From: Collybia mongolica
Lineage: Eukaryota > Basidiomycota > Agaricomycetes > Agaricales > Clitocybaceae
NCBI GenBank assembly: GCA_013420905.1
Contig: JAAXNY010000006.1
Span: 3,658,001 to 3,722,000, forward strand
Direction: 5' to 3'
DNA: 64,000 bases
Part shown: in pieces, positions 1 through 12,387 of the stretch
Numbering within the stretch: position 1 is the stretch's first letter
Layout: the number at the start of each line of letters is the position of its first letter
Notes under the pieces: generated by a model
Seen by the model: only the letters and a program-made list of their open reading frames with translations
What the model was told of the DNA's origin: nothing
The model's database searches: none
Position numbers and translations under genes: made by a program

Positions 1-667
1 GGATCGGCAAAGCGCATAGACAACTCAAATACAGCATCCGAAGAACGAGAGAAAGTGTCACACTGCGAGTGCGACCCACGGCGTAAGTGATTGTGATGGC
101 TGCATGGAAAGAAAAATTTGACCTTCTGACGATAGAAAACATCATAATCATGAAAGAATTTGCTGACGCTGAAACATTCATGAAGACGGCGGTATTTATA
201 TGCTTCTGCGAACAACCAAGGCGCATTCATAAAGTCTTTCCCTACAAATGTGGTGTTAGATTCTCGTGGCTTGTGTTGAGAACATGTTCGGTATACCTTG
301 GAAATATTTTGCAATCTCCTTGTTCCAGAGGGCAACGTCGGCTTCGCCATCGTCGATAATGGGTCGGAGTTTTGCATTCCCGCTCAGGTCCGTCATGAGC
401 TCGCCCATGCGGTCGATGCACGCCACAAGGTCGATTATTCTTTCTTCCGATGATTGCTCATTGAGGGTGCGAGTGGCATCTTCAATGGCCTTTCCAAGGA
501 TAGTGGGAAGTCGAGACTGCATGGTGGCATGGGCAAAAGAATACTCATGGTAGCCGCGGTACGCAGGCCAAGGGGGGTTGTTTGGGTCAACCTTCCATCG
601 AAGTTAGATGAGTAGAGACCAATGCGGGAAAGTAGAGGCTGTTACCCTGGTGGGCGTCCTCGGCCAT
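1..667 (-). CDS. DUF89/ARMT1-family damage-control phosphatase, 3' part outside window
   Basis: Metal-dependent phosphatase family (DUF89, human ARMT1, yeast YMR027W) thought to remove reactive phosphometabolites in the cytosol. The N-terminal helical part and the start of the core are visible. Exon at about 575-298 carries a RLPTIL segment and LRPIIDDGEADVALWN, matching the family pattern of a Pro-Leu stretch followed by D..WN. Exon 241-123 carries APWLFAEAYKYRRL and YDVFYRQK, the strongest family hallmark (PWLFAECYxYRR). Exon 62-1 continues with FELSMRFAD and runs off the left edge, so the Asp/Asn metal-binding core is not visible. The start ATG at 667 is likely, but the first splice is unresolved: the obvious donor at 645 joins out of frame with the VDPNNPPW exon. 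Confidence 0.85.
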
Positions 668-1844
668 GGTGCTTTTATATCTTTTTTCTTGGGGAGATGA
701 CCGAGAGATAGAGTGACTCTTGAAGGGGGCGCGGCCGGGGAAGTGCCATTTTGCAGGTCCTGGGCGGGTGCCATCGTGGAAGGTAGGAAAGGTGGGTAAG
801 GTGTTGTTGTTTGGCTTCCTGGGCTGAATTTATATTGGAAAATCGTGCCGCCGCTTAATTATGCATATGCTTCGCAGCCGATTTCACATCTTCCTTCTTC
901 GAACGACGGCCTTCAGAAAACAGCGGTAAGTATCCCTTCGGAGAACACTGACGTCATGGGAGATTGATTTGCGCTAAAAGTGCACTTCTCAAGTTCAAGA
1001 GAATACACCATCGAGAACGGTTTTGAATTCATGGACTCTGAGTAGAACTCTTTACGAAAGCCCCTATACAACGCACGGGCCCCTCGCAACTGCCCCAGTT
1101 CCTGATTCCTGAGAGCCCAGCCGTAAAAACAACCAAGCTACCACAGTCGATGACGTCACTCCCTTAATCGTGGCAGATCAGTGGAGCAGCAACCCCGCCC
1201 TGAATATCGTAACCTAGCCATTTTCTAATCTATATTCTCAATTGGGCCAAGCCCCGTAATCGATCTCCGTCATGTTCAACCACCGTAGCGACGGGATTGC
1301 AGTTGTATCATTTTCTTCGGATGGACCGTTAGGTACTTATGTGTGTCTCGCCGTCGCAGCTCATCACCCCTGAATCTACTCCGATTCGGGTCAGATACAT
1401 ATATTGTGGGAGAAAAACGAGGGAATGTACATCTGTGTGACAATTTATCAGTTATTTTGACGTCTCGTGTGGTAGCTTTCCAACGCTACATTGCCAGTCA
1501 TGTTCAGATCTAAAGACCTCTATGTCGTGTAAAGGGTGACGTGCACTGTTGTGGTTGGTAGAGATGCTGTCACTGGTTTGCCACTCCAGATTCTAATCAA
1601 ATGTCAATACGCCTCGAGCCGCACCTATTTCCCGACAATGGACTTGAGTTCTTTTCTATTATATTTATTTTACTTTTGTTTTTCTTCTTCTTCAAGGGTG
1701 GCTTGACACGTTTCATGCACGTGTTAAACGCGTTCACGTGAAAGCTTACCCACGAGCGCGTTTGTTATGTTGAGACCTTGGAATTAAATCAAATCTTCCA
1801 GACATTTCTCTCCGTGCTTCTTAAGGTCATATTGGGCTTTAGCC
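668..1844. other. Intergenic region between divergent genes
   Basis: This 1.2 kb separates the start of the DUF89 gene (minus) from the coiled-coil gene (plus), so it should hold both promoters. No reading frame resembles a protein. A pyrimidine-rich run lies near 1660-1695, before the plus-strand gene. Confidence 0.5.
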
Positions 1845-4800
1845 ATGTCAGCGTGGAACTTGGGAATTAACGATGTGTCCGAAGAAACGCAAGCATTCAA
1901 GGACAGGCTGTCGAGCAAAGGTAGGAGCTTACCACGCTTCACATGGTTTCGTCGTTTACACCAGTATAGATAGCCAAATTGCAGCGCAACAAACTCAATT
2001 AATGAGGAAGGCCGCAGAGCTTGAGGAACTTCAATCTACGCTAAATGATGCTTTGCACAAGGCTAGTCAGCCCCACTGTTCCCCACATATTGCAATAACA
2101 TTGTTCATCAGCTAAGCCACGAAACAAACCGGGTTCTCCAACTCGAAAGTGACCTCAACAGTAGAAGTGACGACTTACGCAATGAGAAGATAGCTGTCCA
2201 AAATGTTGGTCAAGCACTTGTCACAGCACAGGAGAGGATTAGGACGAAGGAGCTGGAAACAAGAGACCTCGAAGCCCACTTGCAGGCGCTTTCACATACT
2301 TCAGACGGCCACAATTCTCGAAGTGCCAGGCTTGAACGAGAAAAGTCCATGCTCGAAGCCCGAGTGCGCGAACTTGAAGCCAATCTTCGACAGCTCAGCT
2401 GTCCCCCAACCATGCCAGATAGGACAAGGGCCGCTCGCCCTCGGTCATCTTCTGTATCAAATTTCCGCATCACAGGTTTGGAACAAGAACTGAACGATGC
2501 TCGAACCAATTTATCGCAGAGGGACACTGATCTTAAATTGGCCAATGAGAAGCTCATGCAGGCGCAAAATGATTTGATCAAGGTTAGCAACGAGAGATTC
2601 GCGATAGAGAAAAGGATGGCCAAGCACGTTGCCGAACTACAAGCCACCTTGGAGGAGAGGGAAGATGAACTACATTATCTGAGGCAGCAAGAGGGCGATG
2701 GGAACCGTGAAGAGGAGCTGATGAAGCGAATTGAGGAGGACGAGGCGAAGATAATGGCATTGGAAAAGCTGCTTCAAAGCGGGCAGGATGCTAGGCACCT
2801 GGAAAAGAGGCTGAGACAGTCTGAGGAACAACTAAAAGAGGAGGGTAAACGTGTAGCCAAGAGTGAAGAAAGGCACATTGAGCTAATACGGGAGAAAGAG
2901 GAAGCGTTGGATGAGCTTGAGCGTGCTTGTTCAGAGATTTCAAGGCTCAGTCGGACCCTCACTGAAAGGGAGAACTACTTCAACACGCTGTCCACGACGG
3001 ACCAGTACGTATCTTATATTGTGTTTTTAGTGGTTTGTTGCTGATTTTCGTAACAATAGACAGACTGACGCGAATTCAAGAACTGTCGACTCGATGGACA
3101 TGACCACAGACGATCCGCTCCCCAATCCTCATTCACATCTACAGCCTACGGAGATGGACATTTCTAGCGTTGAACGCCTCCTGAACGCGATTGAGCGGAT
3201 TCGGGGAGAGCGTGACATGCTCAGAAGAAACATGGCCTTCCTGGAATACGAATCGAAATTCGCAATCGAGGCTCTTGAAGCTAAACTAGCCGTCTCTTCT
3301 TCAATGGCTGCAAAGATTACCGAGACGTCAAACGAGACCATTCGGCAGCTCAAATCAGAGGTTGGGGCTCTTAGTGTCCGACTCACAGAGACGATTAGTC
3401 GTGAAGTCGCAGCAATACAAGAGAAGGACCAACACATTAGACGTCTCAGTTTAACCGCCATGGCTTCTGCAATTGTAATAAATCACCTCCACTCTCAAGG
3501 AACATCGCTTGAACAGCGCCTCTTCGACGCCCACGCCTTCCGTGAGGAGATGGAGGATCGTTTGACAAAGACTGGAGTAGAACAGAACGAGTTGGTGCTG
3601 AAACTTAAAGAATACGAGGCGAAACTGGATGTTACTAGTTTATGTCTCGAGACGACAACCAGCCAACGGAATGATCTCATGGTACAGTTGGACGCAAAAG
3701 ACGAAGGGCAGGAGAGCTATGTCTCCGAGCTGAAGAGCGCCCTCCAAGAAACTCAAAACAATTTGGAAGACGCAGGCATACAGCTAGCGGATGTTTCAAA
3801 ATCCTTGGAGGATGTTGAATCCGAGCGGGATTCGCTTGTGCTTCAAATTACAAACTTGATGGCAGACCTGCGGACTGCACAAGATGATCTTACCCACGCT
3901 GAAAGCCGGTACAGCTCACTTCAACTCCACCAGCTGTCGTCAATGTCCTCGAATGAAGCTACCCGCGCACTACAGGATCAAATTGAAGAACTCGAAATGC
4001 GTGTCATGAGGAGGACAGAACAGATCGGTATTCACCAACATGATATCAAGCGGTTGGAAACCAATCTACGACTCAGCGAAGAGCATATTGATGAATTGAC
4101 GATGGAGCTGGAGATGGCCACAGCGCAAAAGAATGCGATGGTCGAGGATTGCGCTGATGCGCGGGAGGCTCGAGATGAAGCCCTTGCACGTTTAGATCAA
4201 ATGGAGGCGGACATGGAAGCAAAGAACGACGAGGGGGATGCTACTGTTATGGCACTTGTTGGTGTGGTTATAGAGACGGTTGGTAATTCGAGGGTTACTG
4301 CGAGGAATCTGAGCGATAAGGCACAGCTGGCTCAGGAAAAACTCCATCGACTCGAAATTTCCCATCAAGACGCATTGCTTGAGCTCGAAGGAATCCCCAC
4401 GCTTATATCTCAGCTTTCTTCTTCCAAGGCCGACGCCCTTCAGTTAACCTTGGCTCTTGCAGCTTCACAAGTTCAGCTGGATCACACTTCAACTTCCCTT
4501 AATTGCCTTCAAGGCACCAACGACGATCTCTTGCGAGAAGCCCAAAGACAACAGAACAACCTTGACAAACTCTATGTCGAGTCGACTTCGCTTCGCGAAC
4601 AACTAGAAACCCTTCGGCGCGAAGCCTCCGCCGATGCTTCTGATTTCACCGTTATGAAATCCGAACTCGAGGCTCAGATTTGTAGCCTTCAAGCCTCTGT
4701 TGCAAGCAAAGAGGCGGCTCATCGAATGACTACTGCGGAGTTGGAGAGTTCCAAGGATAATCGAGACGCTATGGACGGGGCTCTCAAAGGGGAAGTGGTA

Positions 4801-6779
4801 GCTTTGAAGGCGAGACATGCCGAGGAGCTTGCCGATATGCAATCGCGTCTTGCCGAGACGTCTGGCACACTGGAGGCTCTGCAAAAACATCATGAGTTGG
4901 CTGAGGCGGACCATCAGAGATACCTTTCGGATGCCATGCAATTGAAGCAGGAGTTGGAAGTACGACTGTCCGAGGCATTAGAACGGTTGACACAAATCAT
5001 ACAGGAACAACAGCAGGCAGAGCTGGCCGAGAAAGTAACAGCAAGTGAAATTATGTGCCTTGAGCGTGATTTGGGGGTTGCGTTGGCTGATGTTAAGGAG
5101 GCGCAACAACTACGAAGCGAAATCCAAAACTCCTATCAGCAAACATTAGACGAGCTGGCCCAGCTTCGACTAGATCAGGATAGCCAGATATCCAGGTCGA
5201 CGGATCAATCTCTCACTCAGAAACGACTCGAAGGAGAACTTGCTGATCTCCAATCCAAATACGATTCTCAATCTCTTATACTGGAGCAGGCCACCCGAGA
5301 AGTAGACCACCTTTCTCATGACCTACAATCTGAGATTAGTGGCCGCTCCAAGGATAAGGAAATTCACGGCGAACAACTCCAACTTACCAATGAACAATGT
5401 CGCCGCGCCGAGTCGTCTCTCGTGATTCTCAGTCAAGAGCTGGAAGCTGTTCAAGATCAACTTAAACAATTGGAGCAAGAACTCGAGGTGCTTCAAGGGG
5501 AGAAGCTTTCCCTTCAGGAAGAAATCACTTCCTTGGAAGCTGAAATCCAGCGGTCAATCTCCCTTGGTAGGTTTCTGGAAAGCCAGGTCAAAGAAAGGTT
5601 CGTTTTCCGTTTCGCCGCATATCACAATTCACTGAAGTCTGTTCCAGTGAGAGCAATTTGGGCACAATTACTGCCGAGCTCGAACGAACCCAAGCGGACC
5701 TCGCGCGCACTGAGAAGGCTGCCAAGGCTGCCGAGGTTAATCTTAGCCTGCAAGGTGCCCAACATAAACGAGAAATGGCAGATGTGCAACGGGAATTAGC
5801 TACACTTAAATCACAGCCTAATCTTCAAGTTGCACTTGCCGAGCTCGAAGAACGGAATAACGAAATGGAGGAATTATTGAGAGCGAAATGTACGGAAATT
5901 GAAGAGAATGATGATCGTGCTCTTGAGTATGTTCGCCTTCTTTGCTTCCTAACGAAGATTAATGATGTATATGTTTTTAGGATGCTTAAAGACAACAAGA
6001 AACTCACAACGAAAGTAGAGTCACTGAGTCGCAAGGTGCAAAACCTGCAGACGAAACTTGCTGCTGCCAAAGCCTCAATACCCAACCCAACGCCCAGTAT
6101 GGCGGATGCAGGACCTTCCGCAGTTATGTTCTCTGCCCACGCCGTGTCTCGCCCTCATTCGGACATGCTTACAGATGTCCCTTCTTTGCCTCCTATGCCT
6201 CCCATTCCCGCATATGCACCGTCATCAGTGGTACGAGCCCCTCTGAACCGTGTAGTGTCTGGACCGGCTTCTCTTCCAAGACCCAAAACACCAGAGTACA
6301 AAGCAGTACCTCCTCCAGTCTTCAAGGCACGAACCCCTGAACGGAGAGCCGTTTCCATGGTGCCTCCAGATGTATTGTACTCTGCCTCTACCATCGGCAA
6401 GAAAAGGCGAGCACCCGATGATTTCGAGGCTTGCGAAAGCGTTCCTCCTCAGGGATTCACCACAGACAGCCTACCAAGCAACGAAGTCGAACACGTAACG
6501 CCACGAGTCAGAAGGGTCTTGACCAGCATTCAGTCGGGCTTTACTCCAGTCCGAAACAACAACGCCCGGCCAACAATGCCCATTCCTTCCCCAAAACGAC
6601 TCACAACCACTTCAGCAAGGTCGTCTCCATTGATTGCTGATGTGACAAATAGCCCTCGTCAGTCTGCAAAGACTTCGAAACGAAGCTGGTTAGGGAAGAT
6701 TCGAGGCGTATCGACACAAATGACAGGTAGAACAGGTGATGCGAGACCAAGATTTGAACACAACGGAGACACCTCATGA
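1845..6779 (+). CDS. Large coiled-coil protein, 1558 aa, function unknown
   Basis: Six exons fit in frame: 1845-1920, 1970-2061, 2112-3004, 3060-5597, 5648-5926 and 5981-6779 (4677 nt). Roughly residues 20-1290 are almost unbroken heptad-like coiled coil rich in Glu, Gln, Leu and Lys. The last 250 residues are Pro/Ser/Thr-rich and basic, with motifs such as PRPKTPEYK, KKRRAPDDFE and VTPRVRRVL, which look like proline-directed kinase sites and a nuclear localisation signal. The start ATG at 1845 opens exon 1, whose splice makes the frame continuous. Intron 2 begins GC (AAG|GCTAGT). The architecture suits a structural mitotic, nuclear or spindle-pole protein, but that is inference: I recognise no named family. 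It could equally be a Golgi or nuclear-pore tether. Confidence 0.8.
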
Positions 6780-7078
6780 TGAGATTACCCGGAAGATAAT
6801 TGCAGCATTCGTGCCATTCATGTGTATCCTTAGCTACAGCATAGTTTCTGTATTTCATATTTTATCTACTGCATCATGTTGGCCAATCCGAAATTGGCCC
6901 GTTATTAAATAATAGTTAGTGTCCACCCAAAGCGCACCTCGAAACGACAAATCAATAATGTATCACAAATATCACACCCCAGCGCGTCGCGCGCCTTGCC
7001 GAACATTGTAATTAATGTTCCCTTTCATACAACCATCACCTCCCATCCGGATACTACTTTCATCCTTGCTATTCCAGT

Positions 7079-10000
7079 ATGTTTTCTAAACATGCCATCT
7101 ACACAGACCTCTCGACAGAATTACGCGATCCTGAGGACTGGAAAGTAGGGAGTTTAAGATCATTCGAATATCCCCTGAATATCACTGCTTTTGCTATCGA
7201 GCCTATATCATCCCTCCTCGCAGTTGGTAAGGTAGATTCCCCTGCTAAAAATCTTTCTGATATACAAATACAGGCACGGCCGGTGGTGTAATATATATGC
7301 TGGGTAGTCCAGGGGTTGAAGTAAGGCTAACCCTCCCAGAACCTATCGGAGTGAAGTTTCTCCAGTTTGCAACCTCAACGTTTCGGCTTGTTTGCCTCGG
7401 TGGGAACCATATCTATGCCTCGTCAGATGAACTGCTTATCTCTCTACAGATGAAAATAGTCAGTTGCACATCTGGGATCTCGCGAACTATGGCCAACCCA
7501 AATTCATGATCTCTGTTAGATTTGATCAAACAAAGTACGAGGCCTGGATGTTACGGAAAGCATTAACAACTGAACAATCCCATCCCTGCCGCTTAGTTTC
7601 CTTACATTATCGCCCTCTCACACACATGTCCGTGTTTCATTCGTCGCCATACTGGTTGCCAAAATTCACTCCATCGATCCCCTAGGCTTTTTTGACGCTG
7701 AACTCTGGAGAAATCAAGACATATGACCTAACCTGCATGCGGAAGTCTTCTTACATATTGCCAAACATGTGGAAGCTATATGAACAGGAACAACTTTCCA
7801 GTGGATTGCCAGACACATGGGACCCAGAATCGTAATGTATCTATTCCTCGCTTGGCTTCTTTCATACCTAACTTATCTTCATTCTAGTCGTGTACCCGTT
7901 GAAACTGTAATACACCCTAGAAACCTAAATTATCTCTTTGTCGCATATGCAGGTCCGTTCTTCATTCTGGACCCACAACTATACAAGCTAATAGTTTGGT
8001 ATCTTTTAGGTGGAGTTGTACTGTCAGACCTTGTACGTACCTGTCAAGCAAGAAATATGTATTGTATAAAAATCCTGACTCTATGGTTAGACCCAGCGGA
8101 AAACTGTACATGTGTATGAACTTATACTGCCTCCTGGGACGCCTGGAGGGTCGGGCTATGGAGCTGATGTATGGTTTATGCTTTGATCACCCCCCTTTCC
8201 TACATTTGACAGGTTTTTCGTAGGATATCTTGACTACTCGCAGACCACCCGTCACAGCTATGGCCATCCATCCAGCTGGCCACTTCTTTGTTGTTGGGCA
8301 CGCTGATGGGACTTTATCGTTCTGGGCAATCGAAGATGCCGATCAGCCACTCCTTGTTAGGACGTTGGATACATTAGACGTGAACATCGTTGACACAGAA
8401 AAGCTCGATGAACATCTTTTTCCAGGAACTGGGGAGAAATCTCGGTGATCAGCTACACAAGAGAGAGCCCATCTTTAAATTATCATGGAGCGCCTACTCA
8501 AACTCTTCGGATCCAAGGAGCGGTGAAACTACGCTGGCCATACTCGGTGGTCTCAATACGGGAGACGCACCGGGACTGGTTGTCCTCAGCTTTCCCCCGT
8601 TCAACCCGCCAGAGCCGCCCGTCGCCAGTACCCCCGATTCTAGTACCCTAAATCCATTTTGGCGCACCGAAATGCGAAAGTCGCTGAACTCCACGAAAAT
8701 GTTTTCCTACTATACCCAGGAAGTAGTTCAGGACTTCCTTCTTGCTCCCCGGCAAAGCCCCCACTTCTCTGGGACATTCGATCCCATTGCAATCCTAATG
8801 CTGACTGAGTCAAGAGGAGATACACGCACCCTCAAAGCCTATCAATTCCCTCCCCCCAAAATTTCTTCCCTCTATTCCAATAAAGCCGTTACACTAGATC
8901 CGTCGAAGAATGACGGTGATACATTGGACGTTCTTACTGATGACTTGGCGACAACATTAAAAGCTCTGCAGACTAGCGACGAACCAGAACGGCTTAGACT
9001 TCCGACTCTGCTTGTGAATGGCCATTCCGGTCTTGTCCATGGACAGCTGCTGAAAATAGAGCGCGAGACTTATGACCAACTAGCCAACGTCAAACTAGAT
9101 ATTGTAAATGATCTTGAAATTCCCCTCAAGGGGGGCGTGGCATGGGCGGATGACATACGGGAGAACGATTTGAAGTTGTCAAAGGTGAGAAAGTCGTATG
9201 TATGGCGATATGCACTTTGACCAGCCCACCTCTAATAGTACCAGCCAAACCGCGTACTTGTTACTCATTACCTCGATCTTACTGTCCGATTTTACGATAT
9301 CAGCGCGCAGCTGCTGCTTGGACTGCGCCCAACGCCTATCCAAACGAGTTTTCCGAACCCACTGGTTGACCTGACCATTGACTTGACACCACTCCTAGTG
9401 GAGCCTTCCGTGTCTAAGCGAACATCGCCGTCCTTTTTTGAGCACGCCTGTATTAATTTCGTGCGATTTACCACAGAAACATTAGAAACTGCTGTCGTAT
9501 TCAAGACTGGGGAGGTTGTAGTTTATCGCATGTCTGGTCATAAGGGTGCAGCTCTTTACAGAGAAGCGGTTGATGAAGACCTGATCAACTTGGAACATGT
9601 GCCAAAGCACCAGAACACCAGGTTCTCGCCCTACTTTATGTTGGCACCAGGAAGAGGAGCCACAGAAGCATGCGCCTTATCGGATATTGGTGACTTCAAG
9701 ATTCACTGAATTCGGTAACCTCATCTTATTTTTTACTAGGGTTTCTTGCTGCATCTTATTCAGATGGATCTCTTTTCATCGTGGACATGAGAGTTCCACA
9801 GGTGATCCTGCGAGATATCTCCAACAAAAAGAAGAGGAATTCAAGTATTCAATTTCCTCGTTCAGAGTCCGCGGATCCTATCAAGTGCATGGTCTGGAGT
9901 GTGAGCCCGCTGAACAAAGGTTGCGCTTCGCTTTTCTTTTTATCCTTGACTTTTGCTGAGCCTAGTCCTTAGACCCCCAGTCACATATTCGTCTTATTAC

Positions 10001-11247
10001 ACTTCGAGCCTCAGGACTTTGTCATATCTATACTGTTAAGCGTGGCTCAGGGCCTACACCGTGGATCTGTGAGGGGCCAATTGAGTCTGAAGGAGTTGCA
10101 AGCCCACTCTCCCAAGGGTCTTTCGTTCTGGATAGTAGATCTGGAGAGAAGTGGAAGGCGACTCGAGTAAGGCTCGCAACATCAACACATCCTGCCAAGG
10201 CCAGTGCCTCTCCCGGTATTTTGGTAACCTGCGGTGCCAAAGGTGTTAGGTGCTATGCCCACCTCAATGGGGAGCGGATTTCTAAAGTAGACTGGGGAAG
10301 TAAAATGGGGGTTGTTCAGACTGTAGAAATCTTAGAGAAGCTTGGTACGTTCCTGCATCGTCTATCAGCCCACAAGACCTCACCCACCATAAGGTTCTCG
10401 TGTGCTGGTTGCTTTTAACGATCGGCATGAAGTACACGTATATTCTCTTCCCCACCTGGAATATTTACACACCTTTCAACTTCCGCCGATATCATCTATG
10501 TAAGTTTTCGTGTGTCAGGAATAGCTAGTTTCCTCATTTCTCGGCAGACCACCTAGTGTGGACGAGACAGGAGACTATATAGCATGGAGTCAACATCCAA
10601 CATCAGGAACAATCCACCAGGCAGCTTATTGCACTTTGTTTGATATCCGCCGAGCGTACAATCCATCTAATATTGAGCTCTCAAAGCCAAACATCCCAGC
10701 TCAACCGCAACCTGTTTCCATTGGACCCACCTCTTTGCTCGGCTCCTGGTTTGCGTTCAATCAAACCTTAACCGGTGATCAGGTGGATACTCTCCGTAAG
10801 CCTCGCCTTATAGATAATCTTTCTATCATCTTATGGAACGCCGCCATGGTAGTTGGGGGACCTGATAGGCCTATTCCAGAATCGGAGCCGCAAAATAGGG
10901 GTGGATATATAGCAGCTGGTGAGATCGCGGCAGGGGTATCTGGGATGGCGGCTGCTGCAGCGACTACCCAGGGCAATTTGTATAACCGTTTGACGTCGGC
11001 ACTGAACGAACGAGGGTGAGAGGATTGACCCCTAGATATTTTTATCATTGACGAGCTCTAATCTGCTAGTCAAATGCTTGGTGATTTGGAAGATCGTTTC
11101 AATGCTTTGGAAGAAGGAAGTAAAAATATGGTCGCCCAGGCAAGTTCCTCCCGAGTTCATTTCATTGATAGACTGTTAACTTCACGTTGTAAAAAGGCGA
11201 AACGCCTTGCCGCACAACAAACAGCCAAATCATGGTTCGGATTATGA
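7079..11247 (+). CDS. Tomosyn/Lgl/Sro7-family WD40 protein with C-terminal R-SNARE motif
   Basis: Regulator of exocytosis that binds Q-SNAREs at the plasma membrane. Sixteen exons: 7079-7226, 7274-7399, 7450-7534, 7597-7627, 7686-7831, 7888-7952, 8010-8032, 8091-8168, 8224-9184, 9245-9689, 9740-9919, 9973-10344, 10394-10499, 10548-11015, 11070-11139, 11197-11247, about 1117 aa. N-terminal beta-propeller blades include SQLHIWDLANYG and HADGTLSFWAIED. The Lgl signature region GEIKTYDLTCMRKS follows, then a second propeller. The last 40 residues (GDLEDRFNALEEGSKNM, then AKRLAAQQTAKSW) match the VAMP-like coil of tomosyn, with Arg in the zero-layer position. Exon 9 needs a one-base correction near 8417-8421: upstream reads DTEKLDEHLF, downstream HKREPIFKLSW one frame on. 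The alternative is an intron at about 8382-8424, which would delete that segment. The last intron is GC-AG. Confidence 0.9.
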
Positions 11248-11344
11248 TTGTGCATAGAATACAACACAATACACGAACTGTATCACCATCTAATGTATGA
11301 CAAAACACAGTGCATTAACGTAATCTTCATGTTTTAAGTCACTC

Positions 11345-12081
11345 TTATGTAGCCCTATCAGTCAAGCTTGCCGTGATCTTCTTTCTTTGTTCATTGAGCA
11401 TTCCAAAGAAGCCGTCTGTACTTGTTGTTGATTTCTCATGATCCCATTGTTCGTCGTGGCTGACGACGAATTTGGATTCATCAAGTTTGAGGGTCACAAG
11501 TGAATTGACGGTCTAGGATGCACGCTATCAGATGGCAATTTGATTGATGTGGAATAAAGCAAGCCTTCGTGGGGGAAGAAGCATTTGCGTCTCGGAAATA
11601 AGACACATCTTGGTCGATAAGAATAGTATTGGAGGGAACTGTGGAAGGCGTCTCGAGCACGCGAAACTTGGGTATATCGGCTTTCTCAAAGATCTGACCA
11701 AAATGAGATATGCATAGGGGTGAAGGTGTGATTGGAATAACCTTCGCAAGACCAATAAACTGAGCGCGGATAGAAGCAACGCCTTCGGCTATACCAATTG
11801 GATCGTGGAAAACCGCATCCTGAGCGTAGATCTTGAATGTACTCTGAGGAGTGTATGTTAGAGCAGAGCGAAGAGTCGTATCTAAGACGGATATACTTCT
11901 TCTGGTGAACAAGAATACATCTACATGAAAACTTGGTAAATGTGTGAAAGAATACAGATTCGACGAAGCATGCCTCTTTGATGCTTTTGAGAATCTTCTC
12001 TTCATGGGGCTGAGGGGATCTTTCCTTTAAGGATTTAGACTCAGAAGGCGATAAGCCTGAAGCGTTTACAGAGGAAGACAT
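11345..12081 (-). CDS. SnoaL/NTF2-like fold protein
   Basis: Small protein of the NTF2/SnoaL superfamily, common in fungi but of unknown role. The hallmark is STFKIYAQDAVFHDP followed by GIASIRAQF-like sequence, where the Asp-Ala-Val-Phe-His-Asp stretch lines the cone-shaped pocket. Firm exons are 11843-11742, 11693-11565 (ADIPKFRVLETP, TILIDQDVSYFRD) and 11512-11345 (VTLKLDESKFVVSHDEQWD, ending GFFGMLNEQRKKITASL). The first exon starts at 12081 (MSSSVNASGLSPSES) and runs to about 11965. The join to the STFKIY exon is uncertain, and a small extra exon in the 11844-11964 gap is possible. Intron 11564-11513 appears to start GC. The gene is divergent to the Gos1 gene, with 306 bp between starts. 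About 170 aa. Confidence 0.75.
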
Positions 12082-12387
12082 TTTTCGTGGGGGGCAATGA
12101 GTGATAAATGGTAAGAGGCGGGTAGACCGAGGGAAGAGCATCCTGAAGATTTGCTGACTGGGGAGACTATATAGACACCAGGTTCATCTTGGGCGTCATC
12201 GACGCATCACCGCAATGGCTGGCGCGGCACTGAATCGAGGATTGGATCGGGAGTCCTCTTGAGCGTCATACAGTAACTTAAGCACTTCCTATCTTGAGCT
12301 TGAATGGATGGGTAGCCTTCGGGGTTTTCCGAACAATCATCATTCCAAGTTTCCAACAACCTGCAGCACACCCGTAATACAGTAACC
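12082..12387. promoter_or_regulatory. Shared divergent promoter interval
   Basis: 306 bp between the start codons of the SnoaL-like gene (minus) and the Gos1 gene (plus). Both promoters and 5' leaders must lie here. No individual element is assigned. Confidence 0.5.
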
